Source: Melastoma dodecandrum (Eukaryota; Streptophyta; Magnoliopsida; Myrtales; Melastomataceae). From it: a stretch of 64,000 nt of DNA. This document shows, one piece after another, positions 47,659 through 58,102 of this stretch. Made by a program: the position numbers and the translations under genes. The notes under the pieces are model-generated. The model was not told where the DNA came from. It saw only the letters and a list, made by a program, of their open reading frames with translations, and did not search any database. The first letter of the stretch is position 1. Each line of letters begins with the position of its first letter. Where the stretch lies: assembly GCA_029817715.1 (NCBI GenBank), contig JARUPY010000538.1, forward strand, positions 6,138,001-6,202,000, given 5' to 3'.

Positions 47659-48659
47659 TATGATTTGACCCCGCTCGAGGAGGTGGCAATGGGAATAGTT
47701 TCCCCGAGTTCACGAAGTGCCTCTAATAGCTCACAGAGAGGTTTCAAAAGTCCCCCAAGCGCGGAACGCAAACCAGCTATCCGGGGAGGAAGAGGTGGTC
47801 CCCATGGTCGAGGCAGAGCACCTAAACAACAGCTCCGTACTTTTGAGCGCCCCAAACGACATCTGGAGTTTAATGACTCATCTGTCCAACAAGGGGCAAA
47901 GCTAGGACAGGAAAGAAACGGTCACACCGACGAATCCCGCTCTGGAGCTGTAGAAGGGGATGTCCTTAGCAAGACTCAGTGGGTCGAAAGGCCATAGGAG
48001 AAAGGGGGCAAGCCGAGATAAGAACGTCTAAAGTAGACATCCAGGCACTCCGGACAGGATCACCGATAGCTCAGTTCCTTGACGAAAGGATGCTCTGTCA
48101 GAAATGCAAGCTAATAGCTCATAACAGGATCCTGATCACTTAACTCTACATCCCCTGTTGTGTCAACTACTTCCTCAAGCTTGTGGACTTATCTTCGAAT
48201 GGAGAGATCGTGGTCAAACCCGTTCACTCTACAGCCATAGGTACTTGTGAAACTAACAGTTATTCAGAAACGCAACAGGTACCAACGCGGACAGTAAGGG
48301 GATACGATCCATTCGTTGGAGACTTTGTCGAGGTATGTCAATCTTTCCTTGGTTCTAAGAAATCAAGGGTAATTAAAGCGGTTAACCCCTCGAAACATTG
48401 GCAGAAAGTAGTTGGTAAGACCTCTTTGCCACCAAGGGCTCGAAAGAGAAGGGACAGTCGTCTAAGTCACGTCTCTACGAGGCCTAGGCCTACCCTCTCA
48501 GGGGCCGCTTTACCTGCCAGAGTGTCTACAAAGGGATTGAACACTGAAGCATAGCATATTGAGTCTAGAAACCATTCAGAAGGGCCTGGCTGAAGTTTTG
48601 ATTACACTCCCCTTCGGAGTGAAATCCCAAGCGATGTTAATGGCGAAAAGAGGCCAATT

Positions 48660-49559
48660 GTGAGCTGTAACGCTCTCACCTTGCTTGTAGACTTCGCTAA
48701 TAATCGAAAAGTGGAAACCGTAAGAGGTAAGGTGCCTCTTCCTTGTTCACCAGCTTATCCGGCAGGTTTCCCACTTCATTGGCTGGAGAAACCATCTGAT
48801 AGCATGAAACAACACATGCACTCTTTGTACATCACTGTGGTGAGTCGGGTCCTTGTAGACAATGGAGCAACGATAAACGTGCTTCCTTTGTCCAGGTTTA
48901 AAATGCTTGGATATAAGCCTCATGACTTGGTTAAAACCAATGTCGCAGTGAGTGGCTTTAACGGTAGGAAATCTGAATGTCTAGGGGTTTTCTCTGTCCA
49001 CCTAGAAGTGGGTCGCCAGGGAAAAGAAACTGCTTTCTTTGTGATAGATATAGTTCCTACTTTTAATGCTTTGTTGGGCTGTGATTGGCTCCATAAAGCT
49101 GCAGCTATTCCTTCTACTTTACATAGAGAGTTGATGTTATGGATTGACTCTGAAGTTGAGATTATTAAGGCTGATGAATACTCTTATTGTGACAAAGGTG
49201 TCTTGCATGTAGAAACAAGTAAGACTGTCAAGAACCTTACGCTGGAGCAACGCTATAAGCTAGGCGACCCTACTGTTGGTCCCCATGGCCAACCAACTAG
49301 AAAGTTTGATTACATTGTGGATTATGGGACGTCACACCCTAAGCCAGAGACAGACCCAGTCGTTCCATCTGGATGGGGAGACGAGCTTACCACGAAGGAC
49401 ATAGAGGAAGTCCTGCAAGAAGTCAATTCGGATGAAAACCCCGTAAGGAGAGAGGCGAACGGCCAAAATGAAAACGAAGTTGGAAAAAACCAGCAAAATG
49501 CTGTCGCGGAGTTGGAGCCCAATAGACTCCTGAAAGAAGGGACCTATGGACCAGAATGA
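48660..49559 (+). pseudogene. Tat aspartic protease region
   Basis: A 299-residue frame. RVLVDNGATINVLPLSRFKM carries the aspartic protease motif (Asp-Asn-Gly-Ala in place of Asp-Ser/Thr-Gly-Ala; Asn here is common in Tat elements). VVPTFNALLGCDWLH-like (here IVPTFNALLGCDWLH) is the second conserved block. The rest is a linker toward RT. Confidence 0.8.
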
Positions 49560-49736
49560 AGAAAGAACCGAAGCAGTCGCCGATGTCCTTCGACGACTTC
49601 AAGTTTACCAGGGACACCATTGCTGTAGACAACCCATCTCTTGGTTTTCAATAAACTCAGAAGCGCTTAGAGCGCCTAACGCTTGTAATAAGCCCGTGTC
49701 TATCGATTTAGGTGGAACCGAGGGACGGAGTCTTTA

Positions 49737-50928
49737 ATGACCCTGTGTGACCCGTTAATTAGCATCAATTTGGGAAGCGAGACTTCTCCTAGGATTCTTT
49801 TTATCAGTTCTTCTGTTAATAAAGAACTTTTTTATGCGATTAAAGGAGTACTGGAAGAATTTAATGGCTACTTCGCCTGGGATTATACTGAGATGCCAGG
49901 GTTAGACCGCAGACTAGTGGAACATACTCTTCCCATCAAGAAAGATTTTAAGCCGGTGCAGCAAGCACCAAGGCGCATGACTAGGGAAGTGATACAACTA
50001 GTCTTTAAAAAAGTTAAAAAGCTTTTTCGAGCGGGGTACATAAGGACGTCACGATATACAGAGTGGATTTCTAGTATCGTACCCGTATTAAAAAAGAACG
50101 GCAAAATCAGAGTCTGTATAGACTTTAGAGATTTGAACCGTGCTACTCCAAAGGATGAGTACCCTATGCCTGTCGCGGATGACCTTATAGACAAGACAGC
50201 AGGGCACCAGATTATGTCCTTCATGGATGGGTTCTCTGGTTATAACCAGATCTTTATCGTAGAGGAGGATATACATAAAACAGCATTCAGATGTCCTTTA
50301 GGAATATTCGAATGGGTAGTAATGCCATTCGGACTGAAGAATGCTGGTGCCACCTATCAGCGGGCAATGAATGCTATATTTGATGCTTCTCTTAGTAAGA
50401 CAGTGGAAGTCTACATCGACGATATAGTCGACAAAGGAAGAACTTCATGTCGACCATCTTAGAAATGCTTTCATGAAAATGAGAAAACATCAACTTAAAC
50501 TAAACCCACTTAAATGCGCCTTTGGAGTTAAAGCGGGGCAATTTTTGGGTTTCCTAGTACATCAACGTGGCATTGAAGTCGATCAAAATAAGGTAAAAGC
50601 CATCCAGAATCTAGCACCACCAAGAAGCAAAAAGGAATTACAAGCTTTCCTTGGAAGAGTGAATTACCTACGTATATTCATCGGAAATGTCGCAGGAAAG
50701 ACTGAGGCGTTTGCTAACCTATTAAGAGGGAAGAATGATTACAAGTGGACAAAGAAGCACGAGGAAGCATTCAATGCCTTGAAAAAGCATTTAACGCATC
50801 CACCAGTCCTGATACCCCCGCAGTACGGGAGACCCTTCATTCTCTATGTAGCTGCCACTGAAACGACCATAGGGGCTTTGCTGGCGCAGATGGATGAGAG
50901 TGGACGTGAAAGGGCCGTTTATTACTAG
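49737..50928 (+). pseudogene. Tat reverse transcriptase and first RNase H
   Basis: 49737-50462 has WISSIVPVLKKNGKIRVCID, FRDLNRATPKDEYPMP, IMSFMDGFSGYNQI and the intact catalytic box in VEVYIDDIV. A frameshift at about 50440-50473 separates it from 50473-50928 (thumb and connection). The connection runs KNDYKWTKKHEEAFNALKKH and then PFILYVAATETTIGALLAQM. In that RNase H-like segment the usual Asp of the Asp-Ala-Ser motif is Ala, consistent with a degenerate first RNase H. Confidence 0.85.
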
Positions 50929-50937
50929 TCAAGGCAA

Positions 50938-51534
50938 TTGACACCAATTGAGATCAGGTATACTCCAAAGGAAAAGTTGTGTCTATCGGAATTTTATGCC
51001 GTCATGAAACATAGACATTACATCGGGAGCAGCGAAGTCTACGTCGTATCCAAGTCGCCCATCATCAAATATTTCTTTGAAAGTCCATTACTAAGTGGAC
51101 GGGTTAGCAAATGGAGCTTAATTCTGTCTCCATATGATCTGAGATATAAGTCTCAACAGTCAGTCAAGGGACAAGCACTAGCTGATTTTCTAGTCGACCA
51201 TGACCCGGCCTTGTCTATAGAACAAGAAGAAGCGACCGAAGAGGTCTGGCAGGCGTGGTTTGATGGCTCGTCCACTAAGAATGGAGCTGAGATAGGAGTT
51301 CATATAATATCCCCGATGGGTAAAGACATCAAACTAGCCTTTCGTCTACAGGTAATACCTACTAACAATGCTTCAGAGTATGAAGCATTGATAACAGTAC
51401 TGAAGGAACTCATGGCACTAAAGGCAAAGCAAGCCCATGTCAGGGGAGATTCTCAGTTAATCATTAACCAAGTTAATAAAGAATGTACATGTCAAGGCAA
51501 GCTACTGCTCATTTCGAGACAGTACAGCGGCTAG
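50938..51534 (+). pseudogene. Tat second (archaeal-like) RNase H
   Basis: WQAWFDGSSTKNGAEIGVHI, NASEYEALITVLKELMALKA and HVRGDSQLIINQVNKE carry the Asp, Glu and Asp that line the RNase H active site. A second RNase H after a degenerate first one is the hallmark of the Tat lineage. The frame closes at 51534; the segment after it (51540-51900) contains stops. Confidence 0.8.
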
Positions 51535-51899
51535 TGCACGATTTGAAGATACACTTTTCAATTTGTGGGACGTGATGAAAATGTAGTAGCTAATAGCCTA
51601 GCGTAGTTAGCTTCAGGATACAAAAACAGGACAGAACAGGGTAACATACCCGAAATGGGATCGCATCTATAGTCAGAAAACAATATCATGGCCGTAGACA
51701 TAATGAGCCAAGATAAAGACTAGAGGAAACCAATAGTAGACTTCTTATAGACCCCAGTCAAGAGGCCAAACAGGGAATCAAAGTTCAGGCGATGTCATAC
51801 GTCCTCTTGGACGGTGTACTCTATAGGAAGGATACAAGCGGAGTCCTTTTAAGATGCGTAGACTTAGATGAAGCTACTCCAATAATGTTGGAGACCCAC

Positions 51900-52762
51900 G
51901 AGGGACTCTGTGGGTCACACTAGGGAGGGGTAAAAATGTGTTGGATTATTCGTAGACATGGTTTTTGCTGGCCGTCAATGATGAAAAATTGCATTGAAAT
52001 GGCCAAAGGATGTCAAGAATGCCAACGACATGGCCCGATAACTCGTAATCCAGCAGCTGAACTTACCCCTGTGATCAAACTTTGGCCTTTCAGGACCTAG
52101 GTTTTAGATGTGATAGGGGAAATTCATCCTCACTCTAGTCGATGGGATGCGTTTATCTTAGTAGCAACAGACTACTTCACCAAGTGGGTAGAAGCACAAG
52201 TCTACAAGAAAATTGACCATAATGAAGTCATTAGTTTTCTACAGACTTGTATTGTTTATTGGTTCGGCATTCCCCAGAACATTGTTGTAGACAACGGGAC
52301 GGTTTTTAACAATTCAAGAGTGAGGGAATTTGCCGAAGAGTTTGGCTTCTCAATCGTGAATTTCACTCCATATTATCCTCAAGCGAATGGACAGGCTAAA
52401 GCCTCCAATAAATTAATTAAAAACAACATTCAAAATATGGTCGGACTTAACTCGAAGAAATGGCATGGAGTACTGAATGATACACTATGGGCTCTAAGAG
52501 TCACTAAGCGTGAAAGCACCGGGGAAACTCCATTGCGTTAGTCTACGGCCATGACGCGGTGTTACCCATTGAAATGAGGTACAAGTCGCTTCGTGTCAGC
52601 CAACCTTGTCTACAAGACGAAGCTATGCATATAGCCTTGGAAGAGTTGGAAAGAAAAAGACTGGAGGTTGTAGACAAGATAGAGGTACACAAGCAAAGAA
52701 TAGCGCGTCACTACAACAAGAAAGTTGTTCATAAGCACTTTCAAATCGGCAACTTGGTCTAG
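51900..52762 (+). pseudogene. Tat integrase with altered catalytic residue
   Basis: The zinc-binding part (GCQECQRHGP) lies near 52010 after in-frame stops. The core is at 52110-52541: FILVATDYFTKWVEA, IPQNIVVDNGTVFN and YYPQANGQAKASNKLI. In the last block the third acid of the integrase triad, Glu in other family members (NGQAEASNK), is Lys (codon AAA at about 52397-52399). 52559-52762 is the C-terminal continuation in another frame. Integrase activity is therefore not expected. Confidence 0.85.
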
Positions 52763-53163
52763 AAAATGATTTTACCCTTAAAGTCTAAAGACCAGATTCT
52801 GGAAAAATGGTCTCCGAGTTGGGAATGGCCGTATCAGGTTAGCGAGAACTTCTCGGCAAATAGCTACAGATTGTCGACCCTTGAAGGAGTCAGATAACCT
52901 CTAAAAATTAATGGCAAGTACCTGAAACACTATAGGCAGATCATTTGGGAATCTCACAAGAAGATTCTGAGTAAACTCTTCCCATTTATATGGGAATAAA
53001 TTGCTAAGAATTGAATTTACAAGTATACTCTAGCTGTAGACTAAAGAGTTTGTTTAGAGGGTGTCATCCCTTGGCTAGTCTACAGTTGGTAAAAAATAAA
53101 GAACGAGTTTGTTTTAAGGGTGTCATCCCTTGAGACCTTAGAGAAAAGAAAAAAACTAAGACA

Positions 53164-56149
53164 TCACCGCCAGCTTGAGCTCGCTGCGCTTGGCCTAGGC
53201 ACTCCGTGTCCTGCTTCCACGAACAGGAAAGTCAGAACCTTGGCTTGGGTCCTCTTGGTGGTGAGTTCATTCCTCTGTCGAAACCAAGACTTCAGTTCAT
53301 CTTGGTCCTGCTTTTCAGAGGCATGAGCAGATCTGCCTGCGAGCAAGGAGTCCACCACAGAGGCCCGTTCCTTGAGATCTTTCTCAAGAGCCAAAAGGTC
53401 GACAATCCTGGCCTGGACCTGCGCAAGCTGGCGAGTCAAATCATCCCTCTGCCCCCTGAGAAGCTTCACATCAGCTCTCCCTCCGCACGCTTCTTTAGGG
53501 AGTCGGCAATCCTAGACTTGGCACCACGAACCGCCTCAAGGTCCTGTATGTACGCCGGCCACTCGGTCCAGAATTGCCTCCTAAATTCCTCACAAGCTGC
53601 CTGCATCTCGACAGTGGTGGCTGGGGAGTCCTCGATCTCCTTGATGCAGCTCTGAAGGTCCTTAAACTGGTCCTCAGAGAAGGTCTCAATGCGAAGGAGC
53701 CTCCCAACACGGTCCACATTCACCATCAGGCGATCAAAGTCACTCAGGCAGCTTGGAGTTCCTTCCCCAGGTGTCCCACTTGACGGCTGGCTGGGAGGTC
53801 GGCTGGCCGATGATGGACCTGCAGCAGCAGCAGGGTTAGTGCCTGTCGCACCTACCACCTCTGGAACGGCAGTCTCTGTTGTAACAACAGGGGCCTCCTG
53901 CTCCTCAGCAGCTGGGACTTACGGGATTGGGGAAGGACTAGTCTACAAATCGAAATTTAACATCAATATAGAAACTAAAAAAGCAAAGTCTACACCGGCC
54001 ATGCATACCTCAGAAGGAGGAGGCATATTGGCTTCATCGGAAGCTTCTTCCTCAGGGTCGGATTCCCCGGACTGATTTGGACCCTGGAAAGAGAATAAAG
54101 TGTTTTAGGCTTTAAAACAGGAAATGGCGTAGACACGAGATTACGTACCGCTTCTCGAGAAGACTCAGCCGCTTGAGGAATTAGAAGAGGTGGGCTCAGA
54201 GTCGTGGTCGTTTTCCTGAAAACAATGCCATACGGTTAATTAAAGAAAGGTCACAGTACTCAATAGTAAAAAGCGTCGCATACCTCACAGAAGAGGTCCC
54301 TGAAGGCTCCGGGGCCCTGACAGAGATGGGAACCGGGTCCTGGATGGCGGGACGGCGACGTTTGAAGGAGACGAAGATCAGTACGTCCTCGGAATCAGAG
54401 GACTTAGGGGTAGGAGCTCTGCGCTTGCTGGCCGCTCCCTGCTCGACCTTTTTGTCTGTAGAGGCAAGAGCCTGCTGGCGTAGACGAGTTAAACGCCTAG
54501 TCGGCGGAGGAGGGCCGCTCTCTGGTGAAGATTCCCCCGAGTCTACACTCAAGACTGCAATTTATATCAAATAAGAATTCTCAATTCAAAGGGCAGGGAA
54601 GATGAGTATAATTCTATACCAGGAGGTGGCCTCTGTCCTGTCTCCAGCATCATGTCGGAGGATAGGTAGAGATCCGGCTCCTTGGAGGTCTGAAGGAATG
54701 ACATCCTCTTCAGCAGGATGTCAAATGTAACTGCCCACTGAACAGTAAATAATTCTGTCGCCAAAAACTGGGGTAGACTCAAAAGAAAACTCCATCTGCT
54801 AGATCTCTGTCTTCCTGGCCAGGAGACTCATCGAGGACTGGAGGGATTCCTTGGAAAAAATGCTGGAAACCCTCGTGTTGATCGGGACGTTGGAGGTGTC
54901 GGAGAAGGGCACCGAAAAGCTCTGTACAAAGCCGACCTGCCTTGCACAGAGCTGGAGGTTGTAGACTTCGAAGGAAAAACCCCCTCTGACACACAGACCA
55001 AGTCCCTGCTGGTCAAAACCGAGTCCCAATATAAGCCCGGGGTGAGCTTCTGTCAGCGCCTCAAAATTGGGTGGCCGGCAAGAAAGGGGACCCAGTTGCG
55101 GTGCTCACCCCGCCCGGTATCTACAATGTGACGTATATGCCCTGTCACGGAGGCATACAGCCACTGGTCCTTGGACCGACAGCAGGACTCCAGCATGTGC
55201 GTCCCGTAGCACGCAACTGGAGTGGCGCCGGAGGCCATCAGGTACCCTATGAGCCTTGGCATCCACAGGCAGGACCACAGATGCACTAGCTACAGGGGGC
55301 CGCCGGCTGGATATCTTGGGAAGGGGCTGTTGTACATCGTCGCCTTGTGCAGCCCCTGGTAGACCAACCCCAATAGAAACGAGGCCCAAGCAATCTGGCT
55401 AGAGGCCGAGCTCAAGAAGATGGCGACCCCATAAACCAACTTCGGCACGCGCTTGTCGATGAAGCAAAACACGTACTTGCTTAGCCAGATGCTGAAGAAC
55501 TCAACCCTTCAGCCTTTCCCCAGACGGCAGGAGACTGACCTTCAATCATTTCCAGGTGCCTCCTCGCCGTGCTCAAAATCTGGAGCATTTCGATGGGGTG
55601 GTGGTGGTTGTCTACAGGATGGACGCGGACGGGGACGCCGACCACGTAGCTCCCCGTCAAGAAGTAGATGTCCTCCAGGGTTATGGTCATAAGACCCTCG
55701 GGGAAGTAGAAGCAGTTCACCGAGTCGTTCCAAAACAGAAGCAGACTGGCACATACCCGAGGGTCGTAGCGCTTCGCGACTAGGGACAGCCTGACGAACG
55801 ACCAGAGGCCATAAACCTTCAGCCTGTACTCTAGCTTCCCAAGCCAAGTGGAAAACCACTTATGCACCACTGGCTTCTCGACGGAGGGGAAGCAGAGGAA
55901 GCCGCTCTTCTTCTCCCAGTTCAGGGGGTCCGCAAAATCCTCCCGGCAGATGGGGATGGGGGACTCCGTGAGTAGGTACTCATGGGGTACCACGCCAGGG
56001 TCAAGAACAGGACCCAATGTCAGCCCATTGTCGCCAGTCTGGACCATGCCGGAGGGTCCAGCGCGCTGGGAGTGCCATTGGAAAGCAGCAAGAGTAGACA
56101 TGATCAAGGCAAGAAACGAGGGTTTCATAAAGTCTATAAGGGTTTTCAA
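53164..56149 (-). CDS. antisense plant-mobile-domain (PMD) gene inside the Tat element
   Basis: On the strand opposite to pol, 56149-55481 encodes 222 residues with the plant mobile domain pattern: SPIPICREDFADPLNWEKKS, GKLEYRLKVYGLWSFVRLSL and LLFWNDSVNCFYFPEGLMTI followed by TLEDIYFLTGSYVVGVPV. Shorter frames continue the domain (55472-55290 and 55286-55053). Downstream there are clear splice borders on the minus strand, with exons near 54554-54284 (Ser/Pro/Lys-rich, nuclear-signal-like KRRAP and KRRRP), 54215-54149 and 54083-54009. A last exon, about 53897-53164, ends in a coiled coil (LLRGQRDDLTRQLAQVQARI). Proteins of this design (MAIN/MAIL relatives) act in silencing and genome integrity in Arabidopsis. 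Frameshifts in the middle of the PMD suggest partial decay. It overlaps no sense ORF. Confidence 0.6.
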
Positions 56150-56251
56150 GAAAGCTTGAGGGAAGAAGACGAAGGGTTTTCTTTCGATGCAAGCAAATGT
56201 CAGAAGTGCTCAGGCGACAGAAGTCCTCTCAGCAAAAATAGGGGGGGCTTA

Positions 56252-57489
56252 TGTTGACATGATGGACTATCTTGGGCCTATTCTTTGACAAAGCCCACAG
56301 TAGGACGCGGCGCCCATGAGAGAAAAGACGGGACGCTCGCGCCAGGCCTATAGCCCCAATCTACACAAACTACATGACTGATTAGTGACCCCGAGATCAG
56401 TGGGAGTCTACGGCCCACATCTGCACAGGTCACACGTCTCAAAGGACGGTTTATTAACTCCGAAGTCAGTGGAGACTACAACCCACGTCTGCACGAGTGG
56501 CACGTCTTAGAGGATAGTTTATTGACTCCGAGATCTAGAGGGTGGTTTAGATTTGAGAATCTTCAGAGGTCGTAACAGACCGGGTATAAAAGGGAGGAGA
56601 TCTTTCCTTGGAAAATTCACGATCAATTCAGCCAACAGAAGTTTTATTTGCTCGTCACCCCTTAGTTGTTAGGATTCCCTAACCTGGGCGAAACTCTTGA
56701 GGTTTCATTGGTCATCACTTCCACCGTCAAAGTGAGCAACCGTAGCTCCAACAACCAAACTCCGCATTCACTTCCACCACCAGAGTGAGCAACTGTAGCT
56801 TTGGTAATAAATCCCCGCCAGCATTCCACTGCCAGGACGAGCCACCGTAGTCCCGGCAAAACACCTTGGCCTTCGACTCCGCCACCAGGGTGAGCAACCG
56901 TAGCCTTGGTATCCACATCCGCCACCATTCACGGCCACATTCCATTCACCAAGCCCAACAACCAGTTTTCGCCATCTAGAGTCGCAAGTCTACAGCACTC
57001 TGTTATTAAGTCTACGACGTCATCGCCTAGATTCACAAGTCCACAGCACCCAGCGTCAAGTCTACGATGTCCCCATCACCCAGATTCGCAAGACTGCGGC
57101 ATTCAGCAGCAAGTCTACGACCTTGCCTCATTATCCTCTCAGCCTGCAGCGTCCAGCAGCAAGTCTACGACGTTGCACCTCCGTCCTTATTTTATTTTTA
57201 TGGCTGTAAGCACCTTTTTATTATTGTAAGACTTCGTATATTTGATTTAATCTATTTCATTTACTTACTGGCGACCACATCTGAAAACCTATGAGTATTA
57301 TTGCTAAATATTTTCGACGTGATCCGTTTTCGACGCGAACACGGAGCGAACAATGACGCTGTTGACGGAACTATAATCGAGAGTGAAGGGCGATGCCGTT
57401 GATGGAATCGGAATCGAAAGTCAGAGGACAACGCCGTTGGCGGAACCGAAACCTATACCAGAATTAATAGGGTAGGTTCTTGGGTGAGC
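56252..57489 (+). repeat. 3' LTR (plus leader-like tail) of the Tat element
   Basis: Matches 44335-45582 with scattered substitutions and small indels. It starts right after the purine tract. The match continues past the candidate primer binding site (57269) to GGGTGAGCC, then stops at TTTAATTAAT. No 5-bp target duplication pairs with CGAAG, the five bases before the 5' LTR. Confidence 0.85.
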
Positions 57490-58020
57490 CTTTAATTAAT
57501 AGTGTAGATTTTATGTTCTAAAAATTAAGAATCCGGCATTATAAGGTAAGTTTTAGGTTCCACATCCGGAACCGGAAAACCTGGAACCTGCTCACCCCTA
57601 AATATATATTCTTATTTTTTAAAATTTTAAATTAATCACGTTAATTATTAAAATAAATGTGTTATTTTAAAAAAATGAAATTTTCAAGAATGTTATTGTG
57701 ACATTTGCCTCAACTCTTTTATTTTTATGAAGATAAACTTTATTTTATGTTTTTTAGGATAACACAATAAAAAATAATTAAAATGCAAACGAATAATTTC
57801 AGTGGCAAAATATCACAACTATTAATATTTGAATTTGATAGAATAGTGTTTTTAGACAAATCATTTTTCTCCTCTCCAAACTGCCGGTGCCTGTTCAACC
57901 AAACGACATAACTGTCCGAGAACACAACTGTCTTTCCCACTAACTTTTTCAAAATAAGAATAACTAACTCCTTCTTCCCCAAGTCCGCACCTTATAAATC
58001 CACGTCCGGTACTCGCTCCC
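57490..58020. other. spacer / promoter region of the RWP-RK gene
   Basis: AT-rich sequence with several poly-A/T tracts and a GGTTCCACATCCGGAACCGG palindrome-like stretch near 57555. No coding frame of interest. The RWP-RK promoter must lie here, directly beside the retroelement. Confidence 0.4.
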
Positions 58021-58102
58021 TGTGCGATGTGAAGGGTCACTTTCTTTTTTTCTCGAGCACCGGCCAATCGGTGCTCGAGAAATCTGTCGGTCTCATGTGG
58101 CA

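Larger units (their letters stand above)
44335..57489 (+). mobile_element. Ty3/gypsy retrotransposon of Tat type with antisense plant-mobile-domain gene
   Basis: A near-identical 1.24-kb sequence bounds the element (44335-45582 and 56252-57489), each copy starting TGTTGACATGATG. A purine tract (AAAAATAGGGGGGG, about 56236-56249) directly precedes the right copy. Between them are gag, protease, RT, a first RNase H, a second RNase H, integrase, then 3.2 kb with antisense reading frames. Two RNase H domains and the antisense ORF downstream of pol fit the Tat lineage (Retand/Ogre relatives). The sense frames contain several stops and frameshifts, so the copy is not autonomous, though the LTR similarity suggests a fairly young insertion. 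Confidence 0.88.

Noticed and set aside
55053..55389. Plus-strand frames (55067-55289) as genes
   Set aside because: They are the complement of the antisense PMD reading frame and have no recognisable content.
58022..58102. Upstream in-frame ATG at 58022 as start of the RWP-RK gene
   Set aside because: The sequence 58022-58102 contains an inverted repeat (CGAGCACCG...CGGTGCTCGAG) and codes for a stretch unlike the family start; 58103 preferred, not excluded.
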